Made by a program: the position numbers and the translations under genes. A DNA stretch of 39,264 nt, taken from NCBI GenBank assembly GCA_902761035.1, contig CACWIW010000020.1, positions 1 to 39,264 of the forward strand, read 5' to 3'. The notes below the pieces were generated by a model. It was not told the origin of the DNA. It worked only from the letters and a program-made list of their open reading frames with translations, and made no database searches. This DNA comes from an uncultured bacterium. GTDB lineage: Bacteria; Verrucomicrobiota; Kiritimatiellia; RFP12; UBA1067. Numbering within the stretch: position 1 is the stretch's first letter; each line of letters begins with the position of its first letter. Positions 14,969-22,995 of this stretch are shown in pieces.

Positions 14969-16494
14969 TACACCTGAAGGAGCATTTCCGCGCGCTTGTT
15001 GTTCTGTCGCGTCGCGCGGTAGAGCCAAGTCTCCCCGCGCTCCTGATCGCGCGCCACGCCGCGTCCCTCAAGAAAACATTCCCCAACGAGCGTCTGCGAT
15101 GGCGCGTGGCCGCGCAACGCCGCCCTCATCGCAAGTTCAAATCCACTCTTCTCGTCCTTCTCAACCCCGATGCCGTTAAGACGGCAGAACGCCAGGCCGT
15201 TGATCGCGTTGAGATCGTCCTGTTCGGCCCCGCGGGCGTACCACTCGGCAGCCTCGCCCACGTCCTTTTCGCAACCTATGCCGTTTAACAGACAGTATGC
15301 GAGCGATGCCTGCGCGGAGGCATCGCCGGTATTTGCGGCTTTGCGGTACCACGCAACGGCGGCAACACGGTTCGTGGGAGTCCCCCTCCCGTAGAAACAT
15401 GCCTCGGCCACGGCAAGCTGCGCAAGGACCTCCCCCTCCTCCGCCAACGGCGACATCCGCTCAAAATACGCCTCTTCCGACTCGTCCGGCCGCTGCAACA
15501 CCTCCTCTGCGGGATCCACAGGTGCCGGTGGCTCTTCGTTTTCCGCATCCGGATTAGGTGCGACCGCCACCACCGGTTCCTGCGGCACAAGCAAATCCAC
15601 CAACTTTTTCTTTATCTCGGCACGGAACACTACGGCAAGAACAATGGCAGCCACGCCAAGCGCGGCCAGCAGCCACAGGACGACGGTATGCCTGTTCCTG
15701 CGGCGAACCGCCGCCGCAAAAGCCTGCGCCGACTCGTAGCGTTCCGTCGGGATCTCGCGCGTCGCACGATGGATTATCGAGCGCATGGTCGAGGGCGGAT
15801 TCTCCCCGTATAAATACCATGCTATCTTGCCAAGCGAGAAAACGTCGCCCTGCACAAGCGACATGCCCTCCAGAAGCTGCTCCGGTGCGGCGAAGTCAAT
15901 CGTGCCGACGCCGACGGGCTTGCCGTCCACCATCGAGACCTTGCGCGGCTTCCAGCCAAGAGGCGTGTGTTCATTGCCGCGCTGCTTCACAAGGCCGAGG
16001 TCGATCAGGACAGGATCGCCGTTCCTTCGCAGGAGGATGTTACCTGGCTTCAGGTCGCGGTGGACGTATCCCGCCTCGTGCAGCGTCTGGACAGCCTTCG
16101 CTACCTTGTTCATGAATCCCGGCACATCGCCGCGAGGCATCGGATCGGGCAGCGGCAGGAGGTATTCCATCACGTAGTACGGCCTCCCGCCGAACTCGCC
16201 GGCACCAAAGAAGCGCGGCAGGGCCGGCAGCGACAGGAAGCGAAGTGCGTCGATCTCAGCCAGAAACCGTGTCTTCAGGTTGCGCGCGTCATTGACCAGG
16301 AGCTTCAGCGCGCCCTCGTAACTGAGCCGCAGGTTCCGCACGCGGTACACTTCGGATGACAACCCTGCGCCGAGATATGCCTCGACGTGCCATTCCCCCA
16401 CGCATGTGCCGCATCGGAGCCGACCGTATCCGCCGCCTTCGCTCGGGCGCGATTCCAGCCACGCCTCTATGGAATCTGTCCCCGCGTCGTTCAT
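14965..16494 (-). CDS. membrane Ser/Thr protein kinase with C-terminal Sel1 repeats
   Basis: This 509-residue protein has a kinase domain at about 35-265, with a glycine loop LGAGLSSEVYRV, Lys64 in GALKLL, the catalytic loop HRDLKPGN (145-152), a DLG in place of DFG (165-167) and the APE motif AAPEQ. A transmembrane helix follows at about 271-290. An acidic, proline-rich linker leads into about four Sel1-type repeats (350-505), such as AQLAVAEACFYGRGT and AQASLAYCLLNGIG, which bind partner proteins. With the kinase inside, the Sel1 part would be outside the membrane. The ATG directly abuts the TAA of the anti-sigma-like gene, so translation is probably coupled. It is the last gene of the five-gene unit and is expected to be active. 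Confidence 0.88.
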   Translation of the reverse strand: MNDAGTDSIEAWLESRPSEGGGYGRLRCGTCVGEWHVEAYLGAGLSSEVYRVRNLRLSYEGALKLLVNDARNLKTRFLAEIDALRFLSLPALPRFFGAGEFGGRPYYVMEYLLPLPDPMPRGDVPGFMNKVAKAVQTLHEAGYVHRDLKPGNILLRRNGDPVLIDLGLVKQRGNEHTPLGWKPRKVSMVDGKPVGVGTIDFAAPEQLLEGMSLVQGDVFSLGKIAWYLYGENPPSTMRSIIHRATREIPTERYESAQAFAAAVRRRNRHTVVLWLLAALGVAAIVLAVVFRAEIKKKLVDLLVPQEPVVAVAPNPDAENEEPPAPVDPAEEVLQRPDESEEAYFERMSPLAEEGEVLAQLAVAEACFYGRGTPTNRVAAVAWYRKAANTGDASAQASLAYCLLNGIGCEKDVGEAAEWYARGAEQDDLNAINGLAFCRLNGIGVEKDEKSGFELAMRAALRGHAPSQTLVGECFLEGRGVARDQERGETWLYRATRQNNKRAEMLLQVY

Positions 16495-17166
16495 TTACAG
16501 ACGGCCTGCCAGCGCCGTGCTGCACACAAGGCCGTCATCGCGCGACTGGCCGATGCGCGCAAAGGCGTCTTTCGCCTCGCGCACGAGTTCGCCGGCGGAA
16601 ATCTCGCCTACGCCGTGCATGCGCAGATACCGAAGACCGCGCCGACGCGCCGCGCGTGCCTGCACCACCCCTGCGGACTCCGCCTGTGCGAGGGCGGCCA
16701 CGTTCCGCGCGCTAAGCGCGGCGTTTCCCCAACCGCCAGAGGCGTCCTGCGTGCGCACAAGCGCGTCCACCGCCCTGTCCAGCGCAGCGCGGTCGGACGA
16801 CGGATCCCTTGCAAGAACCGTTACGGCAAACGCCTGCACATATTGCGCGGCTGATGAGTCGGAGAAGGACCCGTCCCCACGCTGGCAGGCGGCCAGGCGC
16901 GCAACGGACATCTTCGGCACAGGACGCAACACCAGCGACACGAACGCGAATACTGCCAAGATGGAAGCCGCCGCCGCGAACAGCATGGACGGCGACAGCC
17001 ACCGTGTGCGGAAACGGACAAAGCCCCCCTCGCGCGGCAGGTGCGCCAGCACGCGCGCGGCGAATCCCGCCTCCACGTGCGCCTGCGGAGCGCGCCTAAG
17101 CGCGGACACTATGTCGCGGAGACCGTCTCCGGCCTCGCGTAGATCACGTTCAAGATCTGCGTTCAT
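16495..17166 (-). CDS. membrane anti-sigma-like protein with terpene-cyclase-type repeat domain
   Basis: This 223-residue protein overlaps the sigma-factor gene by 17 bp, the usual place for an anti-sigma factor. The N-terminal 55 residues are charged and helical and could bind the sigma factor, but I see no ZAS zinc motif. One transmembrane helix spans about 60-81. The outer part holds two QW-like motifs, LAACQRGDGSFS and LVRTQDASGGWGN, each with following helices (AAQYVQAFAVTVLA, ALSARNVAALAQAE). Such motifs are typical of the alpha/alpha toroid of squalene cyclases and prenyltransferases. At about 140 residues it is too small for a whole cyclase, so a binding or sensing role is more likely. 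Confidence 0.65.
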   Translation of the reverse strand: MNADLERDLREAGDGLRDIVSALRRAPQAHVEAGFAARVLAHLPREGGFVRFRTRWLSPSMLFAAAASILAVFAFVSLVLRPVPKMSVARLAACQRGDGSFSDSSAAQYVQAFAVTVLARDPSSDRAALDRAVDALVRTQDASGGWGNAALSARNVAALAQAESAGVVQARAARRRGLRYLRMHGVGEISAGELVREAKDAFARIGQSRDDGLVCSTALAGRL

Positions 17167-17737
17167 TCATCAGCTCCTTCAGTCTTTTCAATGCGTTGAA
17201 CATCCTTGACTTGACGGTCCCCTCCGGGATGCCCAAGATCTCCGCAACGTCCGCGTACGGGAGATCCTGAAACACTCCCAGTTCCACGACGTCGCGCATC
17301 GCGGGCGGCAGGGACGCCACGGCGCGGCGAACGCGATCGCCCGACCCGTCATCGTCCGGATCGGCAGGCCGGCACGCCGTCGCCGCCTCGCCGGCCGTCG
17401 ACATCGTGCCCGCAGTCGCCTCCGTCTCCACCTGACGCTCAAGTTCCTCCTCAAGGCCATGCCTATGGCCCTCGGCGCGGAAGAAGTCGATTGTGACCTG
17501 CCCCGCAAGGAGGAAAAGGAACGTCGTCAGCTTCGCCGTGGGGGCGTACCGGTTCCGGTAACGCCAAAGCCGCAACAGCGTTCGCTGGGCGAGATCCTGC
17601 CCGTCACAGTATGAAACGCCCTTGCGGAGGAAAAAGTTCAGCAAAACATCCTGATAGCGCACTACCAACTCGGCGAACGCGCGCTCATCTCCCTTGGCGG
17701 TCCGAGCCATAAGCTCGGCATCCGACGAATCGCTCAC
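17150..17737 (-). CDS. ECF sigma factor
   Basis: This 195-residue sigma-70 family protein has region 2 (AFAELVVRYQDVLLNFFLRKG, QDLAQRTLLRLWRYRNRY, TFLFLLAGQVTIDFFR) and region 4 (LPPAMRDVVELGVFQDLPYADVAEILGIPEGTVKSRMFNALKRLKE). The linker between them is unusually long and rich in Glu, Ala and Thr. I chose the GTG at 17737: GGGAG lies 7 nt upstream, the encoded start SDSSDAELMARTAKGD fits family N-termini, and GTGA overlaps the stop of the CvpA-like gene by 4 bp. The frame is open further upstream only because it runs through that gene. Its likely partner is the membrane protein encoded next. Confidence 0.9.
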   Translation of the reverse strand: MSDSSDAELMARTAKGDERAFAELVVRYQDVLLNFFLRKGVSYCDGQDLAQRTLLRLWRYRNRYAPTAKLTTFLFLLAGQVTIDFFRAEGHRHGLEEELERQVETEATAGTMSTAGEAATACRPADPDDDGSGDRVRRAVASLPPAMRDVVELGVFQDLPYADVAEILGIPEGTVKSRMFNALKRLKELMNERRS

Positions 17738-18237
17738 CTGTCGTCTCCCGAGTTCAGCTCCTCGCGGTCGGCACAGAAGGAATCGGCCCAAGTGGCGACC
17801 ATGGCGACAATCTGCGAACGCACGGCTATCGGCCCCTGGGCATACGTGCCGGGACGCATGAAACCCACACCCGCAAGCAGGAAGATGAGCACGGCGCTCT
17901 TGAAGGCGCCGCTCAACCCGCCCAACAGGGCGTTAGTGGGCTGCGGCACGAGAAAAGACACGCACTTGTTGACCAGCATACGCACAAAGCCGAATGCTAC
18001 AAGCCCCAACACGAAGTCGGCTACGCCGGCTGCGGCCAGTTCCGTCATGTCCCCCTTGTTGAACCCGACTGAGCGCACTAACTCGTGCGCGCCACCATAA
18101 AAGAAATACCCGGCGGCGGCCGCAGCCACGAATCCGGCGAAGGAGGCGAGCTCCCCGGAGAGGCCCCTGACCAACCCGATGCCAACGATAAGGGCAACGA
18201 CACCGAGCAGGGCTAGATCTAGCGGCGCGAGGTCCAT
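17734..18237 (-). CDS. CvpA-family membrane protein
   Basis: This protein of about 167 residues has four likely transmembrane helices and the family start (D)LALLGVVALIVGIGLVRGLSGELASFAGFVAAAAAGYFFY. CvpA proteins are inner-membrane proteins linked to colicin V production and envelope stress, with unclear biochemistry. The ATG at 18237 shares one base with the TGA of the TPR lipoprotein gene; a GTG one codon earlier is also possible. Its 3' end overlaps the sigma-factor start, so it is locked into the operon. Confidence 0.78.
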   Translation of the reverse strand: MDLAPLDLALLGVVALIVGIGLVRGLSGELASFAGFVAAAAAGYFFYGGAHELVRSVGFNKGDMTELAAAGVADFVLGLVAFGFVRMLVNKCVSFLVPQPTNALLGGLSGAFKSAVLIFLLAGVGFMRPGTYAQGPIAVRSQIVAMVATWADSFCADREELNSGDDR

Positions 18238-19304
18238 CACTTACCTAAGTCTTTCCGGTATTCGGCCCAGGCATTCGCCAGCTTGACGCTACCCGCCTTG
18301 ATCAGCGCGCCGATCAGCTGGTCGAGGGCTTCCTTGTTCTGGGGATCGTGGGCGACTGCACGGTTCATGATTTCAACGGCCTGCACCCAAAGCTTGTTCT
18401 CGCGTGCCAGACGCGCCACCTCAAGGTAGTTCTTCTGCACTGCGGGTTTCTGGTCTATGGCGGCGCGATAGGCCCGAATCGCCTTTCTCACCCCTTCCGC
18501 AGTCTTGTCCGTGCTCCTCAGAATGCGCGCGTAACCCAATGCGGCGGCGTATGACATGGGATCGGCGGCGTAGGCGTCGGCATACTTCTTCTTCGCCGCC
18601 GTCAGCTTGTTCTTGGCCTCGAGCTCCTCGGCATCGCGGATCAGCGCGGCCGCAACGCTGGGCTTGCCGCTGCTGGCGCCAGGCCGGGCGGCGGCGATCC
18701 TGGCGAGCGTCTTGCGCAGTTCGGGGACGACCTCGTAGTTTACCTTCTCCGCGCGCGGGTCCCCCGGCTTCGACAGGCGGGCGAACATCCGGAAATGCTC
18801 CTCGGCGGCCTCGTAGAAACGGTAGACGTCGCGGTAGATCAACCCCAGGTAGTACCAAGCCGCTTCGTTCTTCATATCTAGCCGACGCGCCTGCAGAAAC
18901 ATAATGCGCGCGACATCGGCGTTATGCTGCAGGAATTCGACCGTGCCCAGGCCTGCGTACGCCTTCGCCCGCAAGGCAGGGGGAAGCGACTTCGTCTTGA
19001 TGACGGAGGTGAAACTCGTACGCGCCTGCTCGAAGTCCTGTCTAAGGCAGGCAGCCTGTCCGGCGACCAGACACGCCTCGGCAGACTCTGGCTGAAGCGC
19101 CTGCGCCTTTTCGGCCGCGTCTGTCGCCGCAGCAGCGTCCTTCTGGGCGATAGCCGCGACGCCGGCGTTCACGAGCGTGTTGAGGTCCGCCGCCTCCTCC
19201 GCCGCTGGAGCCGGGGTCTTGGCGGTGTCCGAAGATTCTTTGCCGCACCCCGCGACGAGCGTCGCGAAGAGCGCAATGGAGCATACTTGCAGGGTCGTTT
19301 TCAT
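18237..19304 (-). CDS. TPR-repeat lipoprotein
   Basis: This 355-residue protein starts with a lipoprotein signal (lipobox LVAGC, Cys20), then a low-complexity Ala/Pro linker and several TPR-like helix pairs. Examples are LNTLVNAGVAAIAQKDAAAATDAAEKAQALQP, AKAYAGLGTVEFLQHNADVARIMFLQARRLD and AAWYYLGLIYRDVYRFYEAAEEHFRMF, with more after about residue 215. Membrane-anchored TPR proteins act as scaffolds. It is the first gene of the five-gene unit with CvpA, sigma factor, anti-sigma-like protein and kinase. AAAGGA lies about 7 nt before the ATG, and a TGGTATCAT box lies further up. Confidence 0.82.
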   Translation of the reverse strand: MKTTLQVCSIALFATLVAGCGKESSDTAKTPAPAAEEAADLNTLVNAGVAAIAQKDAAAATDAAEKAQALQPESAEACLVAGQAACLRQDFEQARTSFTSVIKTKSLPPALRAKAYAGLGTVEFLQHNADVARIMFLQARRLDMKNEAAWYYLGLIYRDVYRFYEAAEEHFRMFARLSKPGDPRAEKVNYEVVPELRKTLARIAAARPGASSGKPSVAAALIRDAEELEAKNKLTAAKKKYADAYAADPMSYAAALGYARILRSTDKTAEGVRKAIRAYRAAIDQKPAVQKNYLEVARLARENKLWVQAVEIMNRAVAHDPQNKEALDQLIGALIKAGSVKLANAWAEYRKDLGK

Positions 19305-19331
19305 AAAGGGTCCTTTCAGGGATGTGCCTAT

Positions 19332-19340
19332 ATGATACCA
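19332..19340 (-). promoter_or_regulatory. extended -10 box of the sigma/kinase operon
   Basis: TGGTATCAT on the minus strand with a weak -35 (TTCACG) 17 nt upstream on the same strand. It gives a leader of about 20 nt that includes AAAGGA before the ATG at 19304. Confidence 0.55.
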
Positions 19341-19360
19341 CGAATCCGCGCGCGCGTGAA

Positions 19361-19394
19361 GTCGAATAAATTCTTTTACAATAAATTCTTTTGC
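19361..19394. repeat. direct repeat ATAAATTCTTTT
   Basis: The AT-rich phrase AATAAATTCTTTT followed by R/A-CAA occurs twice in tandem (about 19365-19379 and 19380-19394) between the operon promoter and the terminator of the GGGtGRT gene. It could be an upstream promoter element or a binding site; no function is claimed. Confidence 0.5.
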
Positions 19395-19468
19395 AAAAAA
19401 ACGCCGCCGCGAACTGTTTCACGGAGAAGCGGTCGGCGGCGGCGGCTGAGGGGGACGAGCCCGTCCCC
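19395..19468 (-). terminator. intrinsic terminator after the GGGtGRT gene
   Basis: Reading the minus strand, the stop codon is followed by a small hairpin GGGGACG / CGTCCCC. Then comes a larger one, with CGCCGCCGC (19436-19444) pairing with GCGGCGGCG (19402-19410), and a run of seven T (19395-19401). The GC stem plus T-run is a standard Rho-independent terminator. Confidence 0.75.
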
Positions 19469-20509
19469 TTACTTCTTCTTGAAGCTCTCCTCAACGGCGA
19501 CCGCGACTGCGACCGTCGCGCCCACCATCGGGTTGTTGCCCATGCCGATGAGGCCCATCATCTCCACGTGCGCGGGCACCGAGCTGGAGCCGGCGAACTG
19601 CGCGTCGGAGTGCATGCGGCCCATCGTGTCCGTCATACCGTAGCTGGAGGGGCCGGCGGCCATGTTGTCCGGGTGGAGCGTGCGGCCCGTGCCGCCGCCC
19701 GAGGCGACGGAAAAGTACTTCTTGCCGTTCTCGATGCACCACTTCTTGTAGGTGCCGGCGACGGGATGCTGGAAGCGCGTCGGGTTCGTGGAGTTGCCCG
19801 TGATGGACACGCCCACGTTCTCGAGCTTCATGATCGCGACGCCTTCGGGGACGTTGTCCGCGCCGTAGCAGTTCACGGCCGCGCGCGGGCCCTTGGAGAA
19901 GGGCTTCTTCTCGACCACGCGCACCTTTTCGGTCTTGTTGTTGAAGGCCGTCTTCACGTAGGTGAAGCCGTTGATGCGGCTGATGATGTAGGCGGCGTCC
20001 TTGCCGAGGCCGTTCAGGATCACGCGGAGGTTCGTCTTGCGCACCTTGTTCGCGTTGAGGGCGATCTTGATCGCGCCCTCTGCTGCGGCGAACGACTCAT
20101 GTCCCGCGAGGAACGCGAAGCACTCGGTAGCGTCGTCAAGGAGCATCGCGCCCAGGTTGCCGTGTCCGCGGCCAACCTGGCGGTTCTCCGCCACGGAGCC
20201 GGGGATGCAGAACGCCTGGAGGCCCACGCCGATCTCGGCGGCGGCGTCCTTCGCCTTCACGCAGCCCTTCTTGATCGCCATCGCGGCGCCCACCGTGTAG
20301 GCCCACTTTGCGTTCTCGAAGCAGATCGGCTGCGTCTCCTCGACGATCTTGTAGGGGTCGAAGCCGGCCTTGAGGCAGATGTCGCGGCACTCTTCGATGG
20401 TCTTGATGCCGTAGGGCTTCAGCGCGGCCAGGATCTTGGCCTCGCGGCGCTCGTAGCCTTCGAACAGCTTCTCGGAGGAAGCCTTATTCGTTGTTTTCTT
20501 CGTTGCCAT
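19469..20509 (-). CDS. GGGtGRT family protein
   Basis: This 346-residue protein carries the name-giving motif SGGGTGRTLHPDN (270-282) and conserved blocks such as ETQPICFENAKWAYTVGAA, GLQAFCIPGSVAENRQVGRGHGNLG and NVGVSITGNSTNPTRFQHPVAGTYKKW. The family occurs in anaerobes and is usually paired with a NifU-like protein, as here; its biochemical role is not established to my knowledge. The C-terminal GMGNNPMVGATVAVAVAVEES is strongly hydrophobic but not a clear membrane helix. AGGAGG lies 8 nt before the ATG, which follows the partner gene's stop by 15 bp. A strong terminator closes the pair. Confidence 0.88.
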   Translation of the reverse strand: MATKKTTNKASSEKLFEGYERREAKILAALKPYGIKTIEECRDICLKAGFDPYKIVEETQPICFENAKWAYTVGAAMAIKKGCVKAKDAAAEIGVGLQAFCIPGSVAENRQVGRGHGNLGAMLLDDATECFAFLAGHESFAAAEGAIKIALNANKVRKTNLRVILNGLGKDAAYIISRINGFTYVKTAFNNKTEKVRVVEKKPFSKGPRAAVNCYGADNVPEGVAIMKLENVGVSITGNSTNPTRFQHPVAGTYKKWCIENGKKYFSVASGGGTGRTLHPDNMAAGPSSYGMTDTMGRMHSDAQFAGSSSVPAHVEMMGLIGMGNNPMVGATVAVAVAVEESFKKK

Positions 20510-20524
20510 TTGAAAGTCCTCCTG

Positions 20525-21217
20525 TTAGTCCTTGCGGGGATCGATGTACTTGGCGGCGCCCTCGAACTGTCCGTAGTGGCCTTTCGCCTTCTCCCACGCC
20601 TCGTTCGGGGTCATGCCCTTCTTGATGAAGTCGGTCATCTTGCCCAGCGAGACGAACTCATAGCCGATCACCTCGTTGTCCTTGTTGAGGGCCATGCGCG
20701 TGCAGTAGCCTTCAGTCATCTCCAGGTAGCGCGGACCCTTCGCCTTGGTGGCATACATGGTGCCGACCATCGAGCGGAGGCCCTTGCCGAGGTCCTCAAG
20801 GCCGGCGCCGATCACGAGGCCGCCGTCCGAGAACGCGCTCTGGGTGCGTCCGTAGACGATCTGGAGGAAGAGCTCGCGCATCGCGGTGTTGATCGCGTCG
20901 CACACGAGGTCGGTGTTGAGGGCCTCGAGGATCGTCTTGCCCACGAGTATCTCGCTCGCCATCGCCGCGGAGTGCGTCATGCCCGAGCAGCCGATCGTCT
21001 CCACGAGCGCCTCCTCGATCACGCCGTTCTTCACGTTGAGCGACAGCTTGCACGCGCCCTGCTGCGGCGCGCACCAGCCCACGCCGTGCGTGTAGCCGCT
21101 GATGTCCTTGATTTGCTTTGCCTGCACCCACTTGCCCTCCTCGGGGATGGGCGCGGGACCGTGGTTGCACCCCTTCATCAGGGGGCACTGGTGCTGTACC
21201 TCAGTCGAATAGACCAT
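20525..21217 (-). CDS. NifU-like Fe-S cluster scaffold protein, GGGtGRT partner
   Basis: This 230-residue protein resembles the N-terminal scaffold domain of NifU/IscU, which builds Fe-S clusters for transfer. Seen are GYTHGVGWCAPQQGACKLSLNVKNGVIEEALVETIGCSGMTHSAAMASEILVGKTILEAL (short overlapping blocks, about residues 41-100), with Cys49, Cys56, Cys77 and Cys106 as ligand candidates, plus CPLMKGC at 11-17. IscU's usual LPPVK motif is absent, so it is a distant variant. I chose the ATG at 21217: GGAG stands 7 nt upstream, while the frame's TTG at 21229 lies within that ribosome site. It is the first gene of a two-gene operon with the GGGtGRT gene. Confidence 0.84.
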   Translation of the reverse strand: MVYSTEVQHQCPLMKGCNHGPAPIPEEGKWVQAKQIKDISGYTHGVGWCAPQQGACKLSLNVKNGVIEEALVETIGCSGMTHSAAMASEILVGKTILEALNTDLVCDAINTAMRELFLQIVYGRTQSAFSDGGLVIGAGLEDLGKGLRSMVGTMYATKAKGPRYLEMTEGYCTRMALNKDNEVIGYEFVSLGKMTDFIKKGMTPNEAWEKAKGHYGQFEGAAKYIDPRKD

Positions 21218-21254
21218 TTTTGACTCCAATTGGTTTTTGTGTTAGAGGGCGTAT

Positions 21255-21283
21255 ATGATACCAAATCGCCGCCCCGCGTTCAA
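21255..21283 (-). promoter_or_regulatory. promoter of the NifU-like/GGGtGRT operon
   Basis: On the minus strand TTGAAC (21278-21283) is followed after 17 nt by TATCAT (21255-21260), preceded by TGG. This gives a leader of about 31 nt carrying the GGAG ribosome site. Confidence 0.65.
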
Positions 21284-21289
21284 GTGAGC

Positions 21290-21800
21290 GTTTGCGATTT
21301 GCGATTTGCGCAAGCCAAAGGCTAAGCCAATGCAATGCCTTTGGCGGGAGAGGCCGCGCTTGTCGCGGCCGATCTCGGCTTCGCGCTCTCCACCCACGGT
21401 TCTGCGACGAATGGCAAAGCAATCGTTTTGCCATTGGCTCAACGCGGAGCAGTTTGGCAGGGCGCGCCCCGTGCGCGCCCCCAAGGCAGAGCATTGGCTA
21501 AGTGCTTGGCCAAGCGCTTCCAAAAACGTCGCGGCCACAGCACGGGGCGCGAAAGGTGAGCGCTTCCACGAACCTTTCACAAGCGATTGCTTCGCCTTTG
21601 ACGATGAAAGGCTCGGCGATTCTCGCAAACCTTTCTCTCATCGTGCCCGTGGCCGGCAGCCTTTGTGGAAGCGCTTGGCCAGTTGATCGGCAATTCACCA
21701 ACGTTGGTGCGCGCACAGGGCGCGCACGGCAAAACTGCTGCGCACAAGCCAAAGACCAAGCCAATTCACTACATTGGAAATTGGGATTGGTAACTGGCAA
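21290..21800. repeat. gene-free region of dispersed repeats
   Basis: About 500 bp without a gene. It contains a palindromic GC-rich element at 21346-21371 (GGCCGCG / CGCGGCC). It also holds several partial copies, in both orientations, of the phrase CAATGGCAAAAC-n-TTGC-TTCGCC and of the GCGCGCAC(A)GGGCGCGCACGGCAAAACTG type also found at 226-278. Phrases such as GGTTCGTGGAAGCGCT / AGCGCTTCCACGAACC-like inverted parts suggest nested decayed insertions. Open frames across it read as low-complexity text and are not genes. Confidence 0.65.
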
Positions 21801-21801
21801 C

Positions 21802-21868
21802 ACTTCCACATTGGCAACATTCCCCAAACTTTTGCTATACTATTCCCGACCTCAAAAAGGAGCAACGA
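21802..21868 (+). promoter_or_regulatory. shared secreted-protein promoter cassette, copy 1
   Basis: The block ACATTCCCCAAACTTTTGC is followed by TATACT (21836-21841), then CCCGACCTCAAA, AGGAG and the ATG at 21869. The same ordered block precedes the genes at 29326 and 34355, so it travels with this gene family. The AGGAG is 7 nt from the ATG. Confidence 0.7.
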
Positions 21869-22879
21869 ATGAAAACGAGAATCTTTCGCTCAACCTTCGC
21901 CGCGATGATCGCCGTCGCAGGCCTCGTCATGTGCCACTCCGCGCACGCCTCCACGTTCAGCGTGACGAGAGCCAGCACGAACACCAACACCACGTTCACT
22001 ATCACGCGTTCGGGCGCGGGCATCGACTCTGCCGAGACAGTAATCTACCGTACCGTGAGTCTCAGCGCCTACGCGAATCAGCACTTTGTCGCCATTTCTA
22101 ACTCGTTCACGTTTGCAGCCGGCGAGACCTCCAAACAGGTCGTTGTCGCTTATAAATCCCCTAACAGCATTGATGTAGTAAGTCGTTACCAAACTTCTAA
22201 TTCGCGTGCCTTTCGTCTTGAGGTTATCGATGCCGGAGGGTTCAAACTCGCTTCAGGAGACAGCGAGATAGTTTTCGGTAGCGCCTTCAAGCTCCAGACC
22301 AACTGTGTAGTTCAAAGCGCTGCCGACATTGATCTCGTTTACTTTAACGGGACGAGCTACGCCTCGGGGATCAACAGTAGCAAGTATGTTGATGTTCCAT
22401 ACACGCCGCCGTCTAGCGACGTACAGTCAAGTGGAACTTACCAGGGGTATGTCCTGATCGACGACAGCTATGACTACTCCAAGAAGGCTGCCACCGTATC
22501 TACGGCACCACTCTTCAATCGCCTTGGCGGTAGTGGGCAGTACTACGATGCCATTGGCAACAAGATGTATGTGACGGTCTGTTTTACCGAAAAAGAGAAA
22601 GACGACGGCTACGCCTACGTTCAGATTGTCGGTGGGAACGGTAGCGCCCCCTACGACACTGGAGCCGACCCCGACGGTGCCGTAAACGAGCCCGTCAATT
22701 CGCTCTACAAGGCCTGCTTCGAACTCAAAAAGGGTTCTGGGGTATATAGTGGCGAGGGCAAGCAGTTCTTCCCCCATCGTTATGACTATACCGATCGTTC
22801 CTCCGGTGGCCAGTCCGCCTCGCACACCGAGTTCTTTCTCGAAGACAGTTATCTCTGGCAGCAGGATTTCTGTTCTTAA
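21869..22879 (+). CDS. secreted repeat protein, N-terminal part (frame broken at the end)
   Basis: This 336-codon frame starts with a signal peptide (MKTRIFRSTFAAMIAVAGLV, cleavage after AHA near residue 29) in a form shared with the genes at 29326, 32624 and 34355. Residues about 30-110 look like a beta-sandwich domain, repeating TFSVTR and TFTITRSG. The rest is beta-rich with no recognised family; a segment at about 185-245 (YQGYVLIDDSYDYSKKA) has acidic turns. The frame stops at 22877 within the phrase TTCTTAAGA. In the next frame coding continues without a gap into the large protein at 22996, so the two were probably one gene of about 1,900 codons. Whether the break is real, programmed or a sequencing error cannot be told here. 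Confidence 0.65.
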   Translation: MKTRIFRSTFAAMIAVAGLVMCHSAHASTFSVTRASTNTNTTFTITRSGAGIDSAETVIYRTVSLSAYANQHFVAISNSFTFAAGETSKQVVVAYKSPNSIDVVSRYQTSNSRAFRLEVIDAGGFKLASGDSEIVFGSAFKLQTNCVVQSAADIDLVYFNGTSYASGINSSKYVDVPYTPPSSDVQSSGTYQGYVLIDDSYDYSKKAATVSTAPLFNRLGGSGQYYDAIGNKMYVTVCFTEKEKDDGYAYVQIVGGNGSAPYDTGADPDGAVNEPVNSLYKACFELKKGSGVYSGEGKQFFPHRYDYTDRSSGGQSASHTEFFLEDSYLWQQDFCS

Positions 22880-22995
22880 GATACCACGCTTCCAATTCCG
22901 GGTCGCTCTCAATCTCCCCCACAAATTCCTACATCACCACGCGCTTCGACTGCGGCGGCAAAAACGACGATACTTATGGCTACAAGGACCTCTTC

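Noticed and set aside
21290..21800. insertion sequence or transposase remnant
   Set aside because: Repeated phrases are present, but no transposase-like translation and no clean terminal inverted repeats or target duplication could be found.
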